A stretch of DNA of 64,000 nucleotides, taken from assembly GCF_902859735.1 (NCBI RefSeq), contig NZ_CADIJY010000018.1:1-64000 (forward strand). The letters are read 5' to 3'. Origin of the DNA: Achromobacter aegrifaciens. Its GTDB lineage: Bacteria; Pseudomonadota; Gammaproteobacteria; Burkholderiales; Burkholderiaceae_B. This document shows positions 44,016 to 52,291 of the stretch, one piece after another (position 1 is the first letter of the stretch; every line of letters starts with the position of its first letter). A program made the position numbers and the translations under genes. The notes beneath the pieces are model-generated. The model made no database searches, was not told the origin of the DNA, and saw nothing but the letters and a program-made list of their open reading frames with translations.

Positions 44016-44642
44016 ATGGCGACTGTCTCTAGTGTCTATCCCTACCCGATCCCCGCGCGCGTCGGCATCCTGTTGGCTGCGGGGCGGGGCTCGCGCTACG
44101 CCGCGCAGCGGCCCGGCGCCGACAAGCTGCTGGCGCCGCTGCCGCAGGGCGCGCGCGTGGCGGCGGCCAGCGCGCGCACGCTGCGCGCGGCGGTGGAGAT
44201 GGTCGTCGCCGTGGTGCGGCCCGGCAGCGCCGCGTTGGCCGGATTGCTGCGGGCCGAAGACTGCGTGGTGTTGGAGACCGACCGGGCAGAGGAGGGCATG
44301 GGCGCCAGTCTGGCCGCGGCGGCGCAGTATTTGCAGGGCCTGCCCGGCACGCCTGCCACGGTGCTGGTCGCGCTGGCCGACATGCCCTGGATCCAGCGCG
44401 CCAGCCTGGCGAGCGTGCTGGAGGCGCTGCGCGATGCGCCCATGGCCGCGCCCTCGTACCAGGGGCAGCGCGGCCACCCGGTGGGATTCCGCGGAGACCT
44501 GCTGGCGCAACTCGCCGCGCTGAGCGGGGACGAAGGCGCGCGGCGGCTGCTCAAAGGGCCAGGCCTGCAATTGGTCCCCGTCGATGATCCCGGGGTGTTG
44601 CGCGATGTCGACACGCCTGCCGACCTGGACGAAGACGGCTGA
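44016..44642 (+). CDS. Molybdenum cofactor nucleotidyltransferase, MocA/MobA family
   Basis: A 208-aa NTP-transferase. The nucleotide-binding start GILLAAGRGSRYAAQRPGADK and the later VALADMPWI, RGHPVGF are typical of MocA (CTP:molybdopterin cytidylyltransferase). MCD is the cofactor form used by CoxL-type hydroxylases, so this enzyme would make the cofactor for the molybdenum hydroxylase encoded downstream. A strong terminator follows directly. Start at 44016 fits the ACTATACTGATCATC leader only moderately; no good Shine-Dalgarno is visible. Confidence 0.85.
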   Translation: MATVSSVYPYPIPARVGILLAAGRGSRYAAQRPGADKLLAPLPQGARVAAASARTLRAAVEMVVAVVRPGSAALAGLLRAEDCVVLETDRAEEGMGASLAAAAQYLQGLPGTPATVLVALADMPWIQRASLASVLEALRDAPMAAPSYQGQRGHPVGFRGDLLAQLAALSGDEGARRLLKGPGLQLVPVDDPGVLRDVDTPADLDEDG

Positions 44643-44657
44643 ACGCCGCCTGCGGGC

Positions 44658-44682
44658 AAGGCCGCCGCGGCGGCCTTTTTTT
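44658..44682 (+). terminator. Rho-independent terminator after mocA
   Basis: AAGGCCGCC (44658-44666) and GGCGGCCTT (44669-44677) form a perfect stem; the strand continues as an uninterrupted T-run to 44682. It isolates mocA from the picC unit. Confidence 0.9.
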
Positions 44683-44705
44683 GCGCTTCGGGATTTCCCT
44701 AATTT

Positions 44706-44719
44706 GTCAGTACGCTGAC
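44706..44719. promoter_or_regulatory. PicR-type operator 3 (upstream of picC)
   Basis: GTCAGTACGCTGAC: a 14-bp palindrome apart from the two central positions. Its centre is 20 bp from that of operator 4, so two dimers could sit on one face of the helix. Confidence 0.75.
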
Positions 44720-44725
44720 TATAAA

Positions 44726-44739
44726 GTCAGTATACTGAC
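44726..44739. promoter_or_regulatory. PicR-type operator 4 (upstream of picC)
   Basis: GTCAGTATACTGAC is a perfect 14-bp palindrome and the best copy of the motif in the window. Confidence 0.8.
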
Positions 44740-44816
44740 GTAAATTCGGAAGCCCTCGCAGGGCTTTTCCCAATGGGAAAGCGGCTGCGCGCGATTCCGG
44801 TTGTTCCGATGTAATA

Positions 44817-44830
44817 GTCAGTGTACTGAT
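44817..44830. promoter_or_regulatory. PicR-type operator 5 at the proximal picC promoter
   Basis: GTCAGTGTACTGAT lies 60 bp before picC. A possible promoter TTGTTC (44801-44806), 17 bp, TACTGA (44824-44829) would place the -10 inside the operator, so binding would block RNA polymerase. Confidence 0.7.
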
Positions 44831-44890
44831 AAACAATGCTGACGCGCCGTGGCAGGACAGGGTCCGCGCCATCAAACTGGGAGTAGGGGA

Positions 44891-45853
44891 ATGAGCAAAG
44901 TACGCAAGATCGCGTTTGAGGAGCACTACACCGCGGTCGGATTCAAGGACTATTCGAAGAGCTTCGCGCAGCACATCGATCCCGCCGTGCTGGCCGACCT
45001 GGCCGCGCGCCTGGTGGATTTCGACGAAGTCCGGCTGGGCGAAATGGACCGCGGCGGCATCGACTATGTCATCCTGTCGCAGACCGGGCCGGGCGTGCAG
45101 GCCGAAGCCGACGCCGCCGTCGCGCTGCGCCGCGCCAAGGAGAACAACGATTTCCTGGTCGAGCAGGTGGCCCGCCACCCGACGCGCTACGGCGCCTTCG
45201 CCACCGTGCCCATGCACGATCCTCTGGTCGCCGCCGCAGAACTGGAGCGCTGCGTCAAACAGCTGGGCTTCAAGGGCGCGCTGATCAACGGCCACACCAA
45301 TGGCGTGTACTACGACGGCCGCGCCTATGACCCGTTCTGGGAAAAGGTGCAGGAGCTGGACGTGCCCGTCTACCTGCACCCGTCCGATCCCTACGTCATT
45401 CCGCAGGCCTACTCGGGCCACCCCGAGCTGGTGGGGGCATGCTGGGGCTGGGGCGTCGAAACCGCCACCCATGCGCTGCGTTTGCTGTTCGGCGGCGTGT
45501 TCGACCGGTTCCCCGCCGTCAAGCTGATCCTGGGCCACATGGGCGAAGGCCTGCCGTTCCTGCGCTGGCGCTTCGACAGCCGCTTCGCGGTCTATTCGCA
45601 CGGCATCAAGCTGGCGCGCGCGCCTTCCGAATACCTGGGCAGCAACATCCTCATCACCACGTCCGGGGTCTGTTCGCCTCCCACGCTGATGGCCGCCATC
45701 GCCGAAATGGGCCGCGAGGCGGTGATGTTCTCGGTCGACTATCCCTACGAATCGACCGCGCTCGCCGTGGAATTCATCGAGCAGACGCCGATGGACGACG
45801 CGACCCGCGAACTGATCTGCAACGGCAACGCGCGGCGCCTGTTCAAACTCTGA
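44891..45853 (+). CDS. picC: 3,6-dihydroxypicolinate decarboxylase (amidohydrolase-2 family)
   Basis: A 320-aa metal-dependent non-oxidative decarboxylase of the ACMSD/gamma-resorcylate group. Metal and catalytic residues are visible: E10 in AFEEHY, H163 in YLHPSD, H216 in ILGHMGEG, D283 in SVDYPY. H163 and H216 have the same numbers as the two histidines I recall as essential in PicC of Alcaligenes faecalis JQ135. The reaction gives 2,5-dihydroxypyridine and CO2. It is the first gene of the picC-E-D-F operon, with three operators upstream. GTAGGGG precedes the ATG. A resorcylate-type substrate is the alternative, but the next three genes all process 2,5-dihydroxypyridine. Confidence 0.9.
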   Translation: MSKVRKIAFEEHYTAVGFKDYSKSFAQHIDPAVLADLAARLVDFDEVRLGEMDRGGIDYVILSQTGPGVQAEADAAVALRRAKENNDFLVEQVARHPTRYGAFATVPMHDPLVAAAELERCVKQLGFKGALINGHTNGVYYDGRAYDPFWEKVQELDVPVYLHPSDPYVIPQAYSGHPELVGACWGWGVETATHALRLLFGGVFDRFPAVKLILGHMGEGLPFLRWRFDSRFAVYSHGIKLARAPSEYLGSNILITTSGVCSPPTLMAAIAEMGREAVMFSVDYPYESTALAVEFIEQTPMDDATRELICNGNARRLFKL

Positions 45854-45873
45854 ATCCAGCCCGGGAGACCGAC

Positions 45874-46698
45874 ATGAACAACTTCCTGTACGGCGGCAAC
45901 GTCCATGCCAATGGCATCCGCCAGCATTACCTGCGCTACGGCGGCGAACGTGGGGCGGGGCGCGATCCGGTCATCATCGTGCCGGGCATCACCAGCCCGG
46001 CGGTCACCTGGGGCTTCGTCGGCGAGCGCTTCGGCGCGGCCTTCGACACCTATGTGCTGGACGTGCGGGGCCGCGGCCTGTCCGCAGCCGGCGCGACGCT
46101 GGACTACAGCCTGGACGCGCAAGCCGCCGACGTGCTGGCCTTCGCAGAGGCGCTGGGCCTGGCGCGCTACAGCGTGGTCGGCCATTCGATGGGCGGACGC
46201 ATCGGCGTGCGCGCCGGGCGCGGCAAGCCGGCAGGACTGAGCCGCCTGGTCCTGGTGGACCCGCCGGTGTCCGGTCCCGGCCGCCGGCCGTATCCCGCCA
46301 AACTGCCCTGGTACGTCGATTCCATGGCGCAGGCGCGGCACGGCATGGACGCCGAGGCCATGCGCGCGTTCTGCCCGACCTGGACCGAGGAGCAGCGCCA
46401 GCTGCGCGCCGAATGGCTGCACACCTGCGACGAGCGCGCCATCATCCAGAGCTTCGAGGCCTTCCAGAGCGACGACATCCATGCCGACCTGCCGCGCCTG
46501 GACGTGCCGGTGCTGCTGATCACGGCGGAGCGGGGCGACGTGGTGCTGGACGCCGACGTGGCCGAGATCCAACGGCTGGCGCCCGGCACGCAACACCACC
46601 GCGTGCCCGCCGCCGGCCACATGATTCCGTGGGACAACGAGGAAGGCTTCTATGCCGCCTTTGGCGATTTCCTGGGCGCGCCGCTGGCGCGCGGCTGA
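45874..46698 (+). CDS. picE: N-formylmaleamate deformylase (alpha/beta hydrolase)
   Basis: A 274-aa alpha/beta hydrolase close to NicD of the nicotinate pathway. The nucleophile S105 is in GHSMGG; D129 (LVLVDPP) and H249 (AAGHMIPW) complete the triad. The N-terminus VHANGIRQHYLRYGG is characteristic of NicD. It hydrolyses N-formylmaleamate to maleamate and formate. It follows picC by 20 bp and precedes the dioxygenase that makes its substrate. Confidence 0.92.
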   Translation: MNNFLYGGNVHANGIRQHYLRYGGERGAGRDPVIIVPGITSPAVTWGFVGERFGAAFDTYVLDVRGRGLSAAGATLDYSLDAQAADVLAFAEALGLARYSVVGHSMGGRIGVRAGRGKPAGLSRLVLVDPPVSGPGRRPYPAKLPWYVDSMAQARHGMDAEAMRAFCPTWTEEQRQLRAEWLHTCDERAIIQSFEAFQSDDIHADLPRLDVPVLLITAERGDVVLDADVAEIQRLAPGTQHHRVPAAGHMIPWDNEEGFYAAFGDFLGAPLARG

Positions 46699-46728
46699 AG
46701 CGCGCGACCGTCAAGCAAGGAGGGCATC

Positions 46729-47778
46729 ATGCCTATAAGCGACTATGAAATGGTGAAGGCCTGGCAGCAGGTGCTGACCCTGTCCAAGCTGCAAGCGGGG
46801 CAGACCGTCACGGTGCTGACCAGCGCGGCCACCCATCCGCAAACCCTGGCGACGGCGCTGATCGCGACGCAGGCCATGGGCGCCATCGTGAACCGCCTGG
46901 ACCTGCCGCCCGTCAATGGCGAGCGGGCGCTGAGCCGGGACTCGCTGGCCTACCTGGGCACCACGCCGCTGACCGGCAACAAGGCCGCCATTGCGGCCTT
47001 GAAGGAAAGCGACCTGGTACTGGACCTGATGACGCTGCTGTTCTCTCCGGAACAGCACGAGATCCTGGCGACCGGCACCAAGATCCTGCTGGCGGTGGAG
47101 CCGCCGGAAGTGCTGGCGCGGCTGGTGCCGACCGAGGCCGACCGTGCGCGGGTCAAGGCGGCCGCCGCGCGCATCGGCGCGGCGCGCGAGATGAGCGTGG
47201 TATCCGAGGCGGGTACGGACCTGCGCTGCCCGCTGGGCGAGTTCCCGGCCATCAGCGAATACGGCTTCGTCGACGAACCCGGGCGCTGGGACCATTGGCC
47301 CAGCGGCTTCGTGCTGACTTGGCCGAACGAAGGCGGCGCCAACGGCAAGATCGTGATCGACGTCGGCGACATCCTGCTGCCGCAGAAGCTCTACGTGCGC
47401 TCGGCCATCGAGCTGACGGTCGAGAACGGCTACGCCACGCGCATCGACGGCGGCGTGGACGCGGAACTGCTGCGCGAGTACGTGGCCTCGTTCAAGGACC
47501 CGGAAGCCTACGCGATTTCGCACATAGGCTGGGGCCTGCAACCGCGCGCGCACTGGACCACGCTGGGGCTGTACGACCGCGAGGCCACCATAGGCATGGA
47601 CGCGCGCGCCTACGAGGGCAATTTCCTGTTCTCGCTGGGTCCCAACAACGAGGCCGGCGGCAACCGGACCACCACCTGCCACATCGACATCCCCCTGCGC
47701 GCCTGCACGGTGCGGCTGGACGGGGAGGACGTGGTGCGCCAGGGCAAGGTGCTGGACGGTGCCGGCCTCCAGGCTTAG
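46729..47778 (+). CDS. picD: 2,5-dihydroxypyridine 5,6-dioxygenase
   Basis: A 349-aa non-heme iron dioxygenase of the NicX family, close to NicX of Pseudomonas putida along its whole length (for example EYGFVDEPGRWDHWPSGF and SHIGWGLQPRA). The iron ligands H265, H318 and D320 fall at the family positions (ISHIGWG, CHIDIPLR). It opens the ring of 2,5-dihydroxypyridine to N-formylmaleamate. It lies between the deformylase and amidohydrolase genes. An AAGGAGG site precedes the ATG. Confidence 0.95.
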   Translation: MPISDYEMVKAWQQVLTLSKLQAGQTVTVLTSAATHPQTLATALIATQAMGAIVNRLDLPPVNGERALSRDSLAYLGTTPLTGNKAAIAALKESDLVLDLMTLLFSPEQHEILATGTKILLAVEPPEVLARLVPTEADRARVKAAAARIGAAREMSVVSEAGTDLRCPLGEFPAISEYGFVDEPGRWDHWPSGFVLTWPNEGGANGKIVIDVGDILLPQKLYVRSAIELTVENGYATRIDGGVDAELLREYVASFKDPEAYAISHIGWGLQPRAHWTTLGLYDREATIGMDARAYEGNFLFSLGPNNEAGGNRTTTCHIDIPLRACTVRLDGEDVVRQGKVLDGAGLQA

Positions 47779-47808
47779 CACGCAATCACCGTACTAGGAG
47801 TTCCCTAC

Positions 47809-48429
47809 ATGAATGACGATATCTCGGCCTACGCGCGCCAGGGTTTCGGCACGGCGATGGCGCCCAAGGCGCCCTATGGCCTGCTGATCGTGGACCTGGT
47901 CAACGGCTTTGCCGATCCGGCTGTGTTCGGCGGCGGCAATATCCCCCAGGCCATCGAGCAGACCGTTGGCCTGCTGGCGCATGCGCGCAAGCAGGGCTGG
48001 CCGGTGGCGCACAGCCGCATCGTGTTCGCCGACGACGACGCGGACCACAACATCTTCACCTTGAAGGTGCCGGGCATGCTGACCCTGAAGGAAGCGGACC
48101 ACAACAGCGCCATCGTGCCGCAGCTTGCGCCCGCGGCCGGCGAACTGGTGGTGCGCAAGACGGTGCCTTCGGCGTTCTTCGGCACCAGCCTGGCGGCCTG
48201 GCTGTCGCAACGGGGCGTGCAGACGCTGCTGGTGGCGGGCGCGGTCACCAGCGGCTGCGTGCGGGCCAGCGTGGTGGACGCCATGCAGTACGGCTTCCGG
48301 CCGCTGGTGGTGTCGGATTGCGTGGGCGACCGCGCCATCGGCCCGCATGACGCCAACCTCTTCGACATGCAGCAGAAGTACGCCACCGTGTTGACGCGGG
48401 ACGAAGCCATGCGCGCTACGCAGGCCTGA
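47809..48429 (+). CDS. picF: Maleamate amidohydrolase (isochorismatase family)
   Basis: A 206-aa cysteine hydrolase of the NicF type. The catalytic triad D29 (LLIVDLVNGF), K117 (VRKTVPSAF) and C150 (AVTSGCVRA) is at the positions known for NicF. It hydrolyses maleamate to maleate and ammonia, releasing the ring nitrogen. It is the last gene of the picC-E-D-F unit and is followed by a strong bidirectional terminator. Confidence 0.94.
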   Translation: MNDDISAYARQGFGTAMAPKAPYGLLIVDLVNGFADPAVFGGGNIPQAIEQTVGLLAHARKQGWPVAHSRIVFADDDADHNIFTLKVPGMLTLKEADHNSAIVPQLAPAAGELVVRKTVPSAFFGTSLAAWLSQRGVQTLLVAGAVTSGCVRASVVDAMQYGFRPLVVSDCVGDRAIGPHDANLFDMQQKYATVLTRDEAMRATQA

Positions 48430-48451
48430 GCTGGCGCCGCAGACCGGAACA

Positions 48452-48489
48452 AAAAAAAGGGTTGCGCCACGGGGCGCAACCCTTTTTTT
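48452..48489. terminator. Bidirectional rho-independent terminator
   Basis: GGGTTGCGCC (48459-48468), loop ACGG, GGCGCAACCC (48473-48482) with an A-run before and a T-run after. It serves both the picF unit and the convergent Rieske oxygenase unit. Confidence 0.95.
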
Positions 48490-48507
48490 ACATTGCCCTT
48501 CCGCGTT

Positions 48508-49026
48508 CTAGACGGGATAGACCAGGTCGTTGGCCAGGATGGTGGTGTCATACACCACCTGCCGTTCCTTCAGCTTGAGCACGCCGTCCTGCCGCGTGTA
48601 GCGGTCGTAGTATGTGCCGGCCAGGTGCAGGGTGGTGGGACCTTCCACCAGCGTCTGCATCAGCATGAATGCCGCCTGGGACTCGATTTCGCCATCCGCG
48701 GATTCGCTGATGACGCGGGTGTTGCTGACCAGATGCAGCATGTAGCGCGGGGCGAACATCTGGGTGCGAGAAATGGCCACGGCGCGGTCATGCATCATGG
48801 CGCGGCCTTCGGAGTACACCAGGCCGACGGGCAGGCCCAGTTCGGCGTTCTCGCGCGCGGTGACGCGGTACAGGCCGTCCTCGGTGAAGAAGTCCGGCCA
48901 GGCCTCGACCTGGCCCGCGTCCAGGGCGGCGCAGTAGTCGGCGTGGAATTCCTCGATCTCCAGTCGCAGCGCGATGGCGCGCGCGGGATCGATCTTGCGG
49001 GGGGAGTATTCGAATCGGGTTCTCAT
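48508..49026 (-). CDS. Rieske oxygenase small (beta) subunit, PicB component
   Basis: A 172-aa aromatic-ring-hydroxylating dioxygenase beta subunit (SnoaL/NTF2-like fold) with EIEEFHADYCAALDAGQVE, WPDFFTEDGLYRV and LHLAGTYYDRY. Beta subunits have a structural role in the hexameric oxygenase. The ATG at 49026 is chosen for family length. It is last in a minus-strand unit ferredoxin-reductase-alpha-beta. By position and order it matches one of the four picB genes of the JQ135 cluster, where the complex hydroxylates 6-hydroxypicolinate at C3. Confidence 0.88.
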   Translation of the reverse strand: MRTRFEYSPRKIDPARAIALRLEIEEFHADYCAALDAGQVEAWPDFFTEDGLYRVTARENAELGLPVGLVYSEGRAMMHDRAVAISRTQMFAPRYMLHLVSNTRVISESADGEIESQAAFMLMQTLVEGPTTLHLAGTYYDRYTRQDGVLKLKERQVVYDTTILANDLVYPV

Positions 49027-49043
49027 GTTTCCTGGTTCCTGCC

Positions 49044-50333
49044 TCAGAAGCCCATCACGCTGCGGTAATAGCTGTACATGGAGCGGATCGCAGCTTCCGA
49101 GATCAGCGTGTTGGAGGTGCCTTGCTTGCCGGACTCCAGCTTCAGCACGTTGACGTCGGTGCTGGCGCGGCGCACGCCTTCCTGCACGAACTTCATGGCT
49201 TCGTTGTCTTCCAGGCCGAGGAAGCCGGCCGGCCCCATCAGGTTGCCCTGGCGCAGACGATGGCGCTCCATCTCGGGCGTGTCGTCCTCGTAGCCGAACA
49301 TGGTCCATTGCATGATCATGCTGTCGGGCCCGTTGGGCACGATCTGGCGCACGCCCAGCGTGTTCATTTCACGTTGCACGATCAGGTTGGGCCAGACGGT
49401 CTGCATGGTGACCGACCAGGGCGAGTCGAATTCCTTGACGAACTCCAGGAAGCGGTCGTCCTGCAGGTGCAGGCCGTCGTGGAAGGAGCGCATTTCCTTC
49501 TTGTTCTCTTCGCTGACGTTGGCGTACTTGTCCTCGCTCTTGGCTGAAGCCATGGTGCCATGGCGGCCATGCACCGGATCGACCAGCATGGCGGACTTGT
49601 TGCCCGCCACCAGCAGCCCGAACACCACCAGGAACGAATGCAGCAGGGTTGCGTGGTACGGATCCTTCAGGTTCTCGTGATACATCTTCCAGTTGCACGG
49701 CAGCTCGTTGCGGTAGTAACCGTGGATCTTGAGCTTCTTGCCCGGGAAGACGGTGTCGAAATCGGCCAGGATTTCGGGTGTCAGGTATTCCTCGATGGGT
49801 TCGACCTCATCGCTGTAGGACGCGAAGATGACGCCGTTGCGCGTGGTGACGCGCAGCTTGCGCAGGCCGTGGTCTTCGTTCTTGAAGTCCTTGGGCATGC
49901 CGCCCTCGCGGTTCACGCCGCGCTTGAAGGGGATGCCCTGCAGATTGCCCTTCAGGTCGTAGGACCACTGGTGGTAGGGGCAGACGAATTCCTTGGCGTT
50001 GCCCTGGCTGTGGCGGCAGAACTCCGCGCCGCGGTGGGCGCAGCGGTTCTCGAACACATTGACCGAGCCGTCTTCGGCGCGCGACACCACCACCGGGGTC
50101 GGCCCCACGTAGGACCGCTTGTAGTCGCCCGGGTTCGGCAGCTCGGCTTCCAGGGCCACGTAGTTCCAGGTCTTGCCGTGGAAGATCTTTTCCACTTCCT
50201 GGTCGTAGACGGCGCGGCTGGTGTAGACCCAGTCGGGGATGTAGTGCAGCGCGTCTTCCGGCCAGACACAGTCGGCCAGGGCGGTGTCCTTGGACGCCAT
50301 CGTAAGGCCGATGACGGTTTGCGATTGATACAT
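49044..50333 (-). CDS. Rieske oxygenase large (alpha) subunit, probable 6-hydroxypicolinate 3-monooxygenase component
   Basis: A 429-aa alpha subunit. The Rieske [2Fe-2S] ligands are C98, H100, C118 and H121 (CAHRGAEFC, CPYHQW). The mononuclear iron site is in NLKDPYHATLLH (D224 bridging, H227, H232). The product would be 3,6-dihydroxypicolinate, substrate of PicC. The assignment rests on the neighbours and on the known order picC-E-D-F-B; the sequence alone only says ring-hydroxylating oxygenase. The ATG at 50333 starts MYQSQTVIGL; the frame beyond is shadow. Confidence 0.87.
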   Translation of the reverse strand: MYQSQTVIGLTMASKDTALADCVWPEDALHYIPDWVYTSRAVYDQEVEKIFHGKTWNYVALEAELPNPGDYKRSYVGPTPVVVSRAEDGSVNVFENRCAHRGAEFCRHSQGNAKEFVCPYHQWSYDLKGNLQGIPFKRGVNREGGMPKDFKNEDHGLRKLRVTTRNGVIFASYSDEVEPIEEYLTPEILADFDTVFPGKKLKIHGYYRNELPCNWKMYHENLKDPYHATLLHSFLVVFGLLVAGNKSAMLVDPVHGRHGTMASAKSEDKYANVSEENKKEMRSFHDGLHLQDDRFLEFVKEFDSPWSVTMQTVWPNLIVQREMNTLGVRQIVPNGPDSMIMQWTMFGYEDDTPEMERHRLRQGNLMGPAGFLGLEDNEAMKFVQEGVRRASTDVNVLKLESGKQGTSNTLISEAAIRSMYSYYRSVMGF

Positions 50334-50371
50334 GAAAAGCTCCTGTCGATGCGGGGGCGGTAATGGTGGGG

Positions 50372-51670
50372 TCAGGACGCGGCGGCGTTCTGCTGGCAGG
50401 CTTTCACCAGCGGCTTGAGCGCCACGGTCTCGTCGGCATAGCGCTCGGGATCGATGGCGATGCCTTGTTCGAACAGCACGCGCAGCTGGCGCAGGTCGCC
50501 GCCGGCGTTGATGGCGATGGCATGCACCGGCACGCCGTCGCGGTGGCCAAGCCAGATGAACTTGGGCGCCTCGGACTGCGCCTGGGGCACGCCGCGGCAG
50601 GCATAGACCAGGTCCGGCTGGGGCAGGCCCAACATCTGTACGTTGCAGCCATATTGGTCCGTCCAGAACCACGGATAGGGCTCGGCCGGCGCGGGCTGGT
50701 CCAGCATGCCGGCCGCGGCCGCGCGCGCCTGTTCGTTGGCGTTCTGCCAGGATTCCAGCCGCAGCGCCATGTTCAGGTGACGCCGGTGCTGGCTGGCGCA
50801 ATCGCCGGCCGCATATATGTTTGGGTCGCTGCTACGGCAGGCGGCGTCCACCGCGATGCCGCCATTGGCGGGATCCAGCGCCAGACCGGCTTGCGCGGCC
50901 AGCGATACGTCGGGCACCAGGCCGATGGCCACCACCACGACGTCGGCCTCGATAGAGGAAGCGTCTTGCAGTTCTATATTGAAGCGCGCCTGATGCCGCA
51001 CAGCGGCATCCGCATGGGGCTGCCAGTCGGTGCGCGCGATGCGCGCGTCCAGGCGCAGGTCCACGCCGGCGTGGCGGGCGCGTTCGGCCAGCCAATCCGA
51101 CAGGGCCGCGGGCAGCACGCGTTCCAGCAAGCGGGGCGCGCTTTCCAGCACGGTGACTGCGGCGCCCAGGGCGCGCGCAGTGGACGCCACCTCCAGGCCC
51201 AGGAAGCCGCCGCCGATGACGGCCACGCGCGCCTGCGGCGTGAGGGCGGCGCGCAGCGCCGCGGCATCGTCCAGCGTCCTGATGTAATGCACGCCCGGCG
51301 TGCCGCGCGGCAGGCTGGGCAGTTCGCGCGCCCGCCCGCCGGTGGCGAGCAGGCAGCGGCTATAGGGGAGGCTGCGGCCGTCGGCCAGTTCGACCAGACG
51401 TTTGGCAGCGTCGATCCGCAAGGCCTGCATGCCGGTCAGCAGGGTGACGCCTTGCTGCGCATAGAAGTCTTGGGGGTGCACAGCGGTCTGGCCATGCGCG
51501 CCCGGGCTTTGCAGCACGTCCTTGGACAGGGGCGGGCGCTCATAGGGCGCGTGCGCTTCCTGGCCGATCAGCGTGATGGGGCCGGCATGGCCCAGGCCGC
51601 GCAACGTGGCCGCCGTCACCGCGCCGGTCTGGCCGGCGCCGATGATGAGGATCGGATCTGCGTCAGCCAT
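50372..51670 (-). CDS. Rieske oxygenase system NAD(P)H:ferredoxin reductase (FAD)
   Basis: A 432-aa FAD-dependent ferredoxin reductase of the rubredoxin/putidaredoxin-reductase type. FAD motif ILIIGAGQTGAVTAATL, the YERPPLSKDVL segment, NAD motif VAVIGGGFLGLEVAST, and NIYAAGDCA near the FAD. The C-terminal reductase domain contains PWFWTDQYGCNVQMLG. It feeds electrons from NAD(P)H to the Rieske ferredoxin encoded just upstream (2 bp gap). Confidence 0.92.
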   Translation of the reverse strand: MADADPILIIGAGQTGAVTAATLRGLGHAGPITLIGQEAHAPYERPPLSKDVLQSPGAHGQTAVHPQDFYAQQGVTLLTGMQALRIDAAKRLVELADGRSLPYSRCLLATGGRARELPSLPRGTPGVHYIRTLDDAAALRAALTPQARVAVIGGGFLGLEVASTARALGAAVTVLESAPRLLERVLPAALSDWLAERARHAGVDLRLDARIARTDWQPHADAAVRHQARFNIELQDASSIEADVVVVAIGLVPDVSLAAQAGLALDPANGGIAVDAACRSSDPNIYAAGDCASQHRRHLNMALRLESWQNANEQARAAAAGMLDQPAPAEPYPWFWTDQYGCNVQMLGLPQPDLVYACRGVPQAQSEAPKFIWLGHRDGVPVHAIAINAGGDLRQLRVLFEQGIAIDPERYADETVALKPLVKACQQNAAAS

Positions 51671-51672
51671 GG

Positions 51673-51987
51673 TCAGCCTTGCAGGTTGGCATAGATGTCC
51701 TGGCCTTCGACCTTGACCGGATAGATGCGGATGCCGGTGGTGGCGGGCGCGCACATGGCCTGGCCGGTGCGGATGTCGAATTTGGCCTGGTGCAGCGGGC
51801 ATTCGATGCAGCCGTCTTCCAGATAGCCGTCGGACAGCAGCGCGTAGGCGTGGGTACAGACATTGTCGGAGGCGTGGAACTCGCCTTCGATGCGATACAG
51901 CGCAAGCTGCTTTTCGCCGGCGGCGACGGGGATCACCTCGTCGTCTTCGGTCAGTTGGTCGGTAGAGGCAATGCGGATCCAGTTCAT
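51673..51987 (-). CDS. Rieske [2Fe-2S] ferredoxin of the oxygenase system
   Basis: A 104-aa Rieske-type ferredoxin with ligands C44, H46 (CTHAYALL) and C63, H66 (CPLHQAKF). It shuttles electrons between the reductase and the oxygenase alpha subunit. It is the first gene of the minus-strand unit; two PicR-type operators lie 13-48 bp upstream. Confidence 0.94.
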   Translation of the reverse strand: MNWIRIASTDQLTEDDEVIPVAAGEKQLALYRIEGEFHASDNVCTHAYALLSDGYLEDGCIECPLHQAKFDIRTGQAMCAPATTGIRIYPVKVEGQDIYANLQG

Positions 51988-51999
51988 ATCAACTCGCTC

Positions 52000-52013
52000 G
52001 TCAGTATGCTGAG
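52000..52013. promoter_or_regulatory. PicR-type operator 6 (Rieske unit, proximal)
   Basis: GTCAGTATGCTGAG, core TCAG-TATG-CTGA, 12 bp upstream of the ferredoxin start codon. Confidence 0.75.
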
Positions 52014-52021
52014 TAATTGTC

Positions 52022-52035
52022 GTCAGTGTACTGCC
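52022..52035. promoter_or_regulatory. PicR-type operator 7 (Rieske unit, distal)
   Basis: GTCAGTGTACTGCC, core TCAG-TGTA-CTGC, with its centre 22 bp from operator 6. Confidence 0.7.
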
Positions 52036-52253
52036 TAAAAAAACAAGTCAGGAGCTAGGGATTTCCCCGACAGGCGGCGGGTCGAAGGGCGGCGGCGCGG
52101 GCCTATTATGCACGGCGTTCGCGGTGCGCAATCGCGACCGTCCGCTATATGTAAGGAGTACCCGCAAATAGCCCTCGGACCCGTGAAAAAAAACCGCCGG
52201 AATGAGTGGAAACCCAGGCGTTTCGCGGGCGTCGGCAGTGGGGATTTACCTTG

Positions 52254-52282
52254 TTGACACTCAAAATTACTGTCAGTATGCT
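52254..52282 (+). promoter_or_regulatory. Sigma-70 promoter of the dctP / molybdenum-hydroxylase unit
   Basis: TTGACA (52254-52259), 17-bp spacer, TATGCT (52277-52282). The -35 is perfect and the -10 matches TATAAT at four of six bases. The -10 lies wholly inside operator 8, so a bound repressor would exclude polymerase. Confidence 0.8.
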
Positions 52283-52285
52283 GAT
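52272..52285. promoter_or_regulatory. PicR-type operator 8 (over the -10 of the dctP promoter)
   Basis: GTCAGTATGCTGAT, core TCAG-TATG-CTGA. Confidence 0.8.
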
Positions 52286-52291
52286 CAACAA

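Noticed and set aside
44891-48429. Reading the cluster as a nicotinate (nic) pathway
   Set aside because: The lower enzymes are shared, but there is no NicC-type 6-hydroxynicotinate hydroxylase; a Rieske oxygenase and a PicC-type decarboxylase are present instead.
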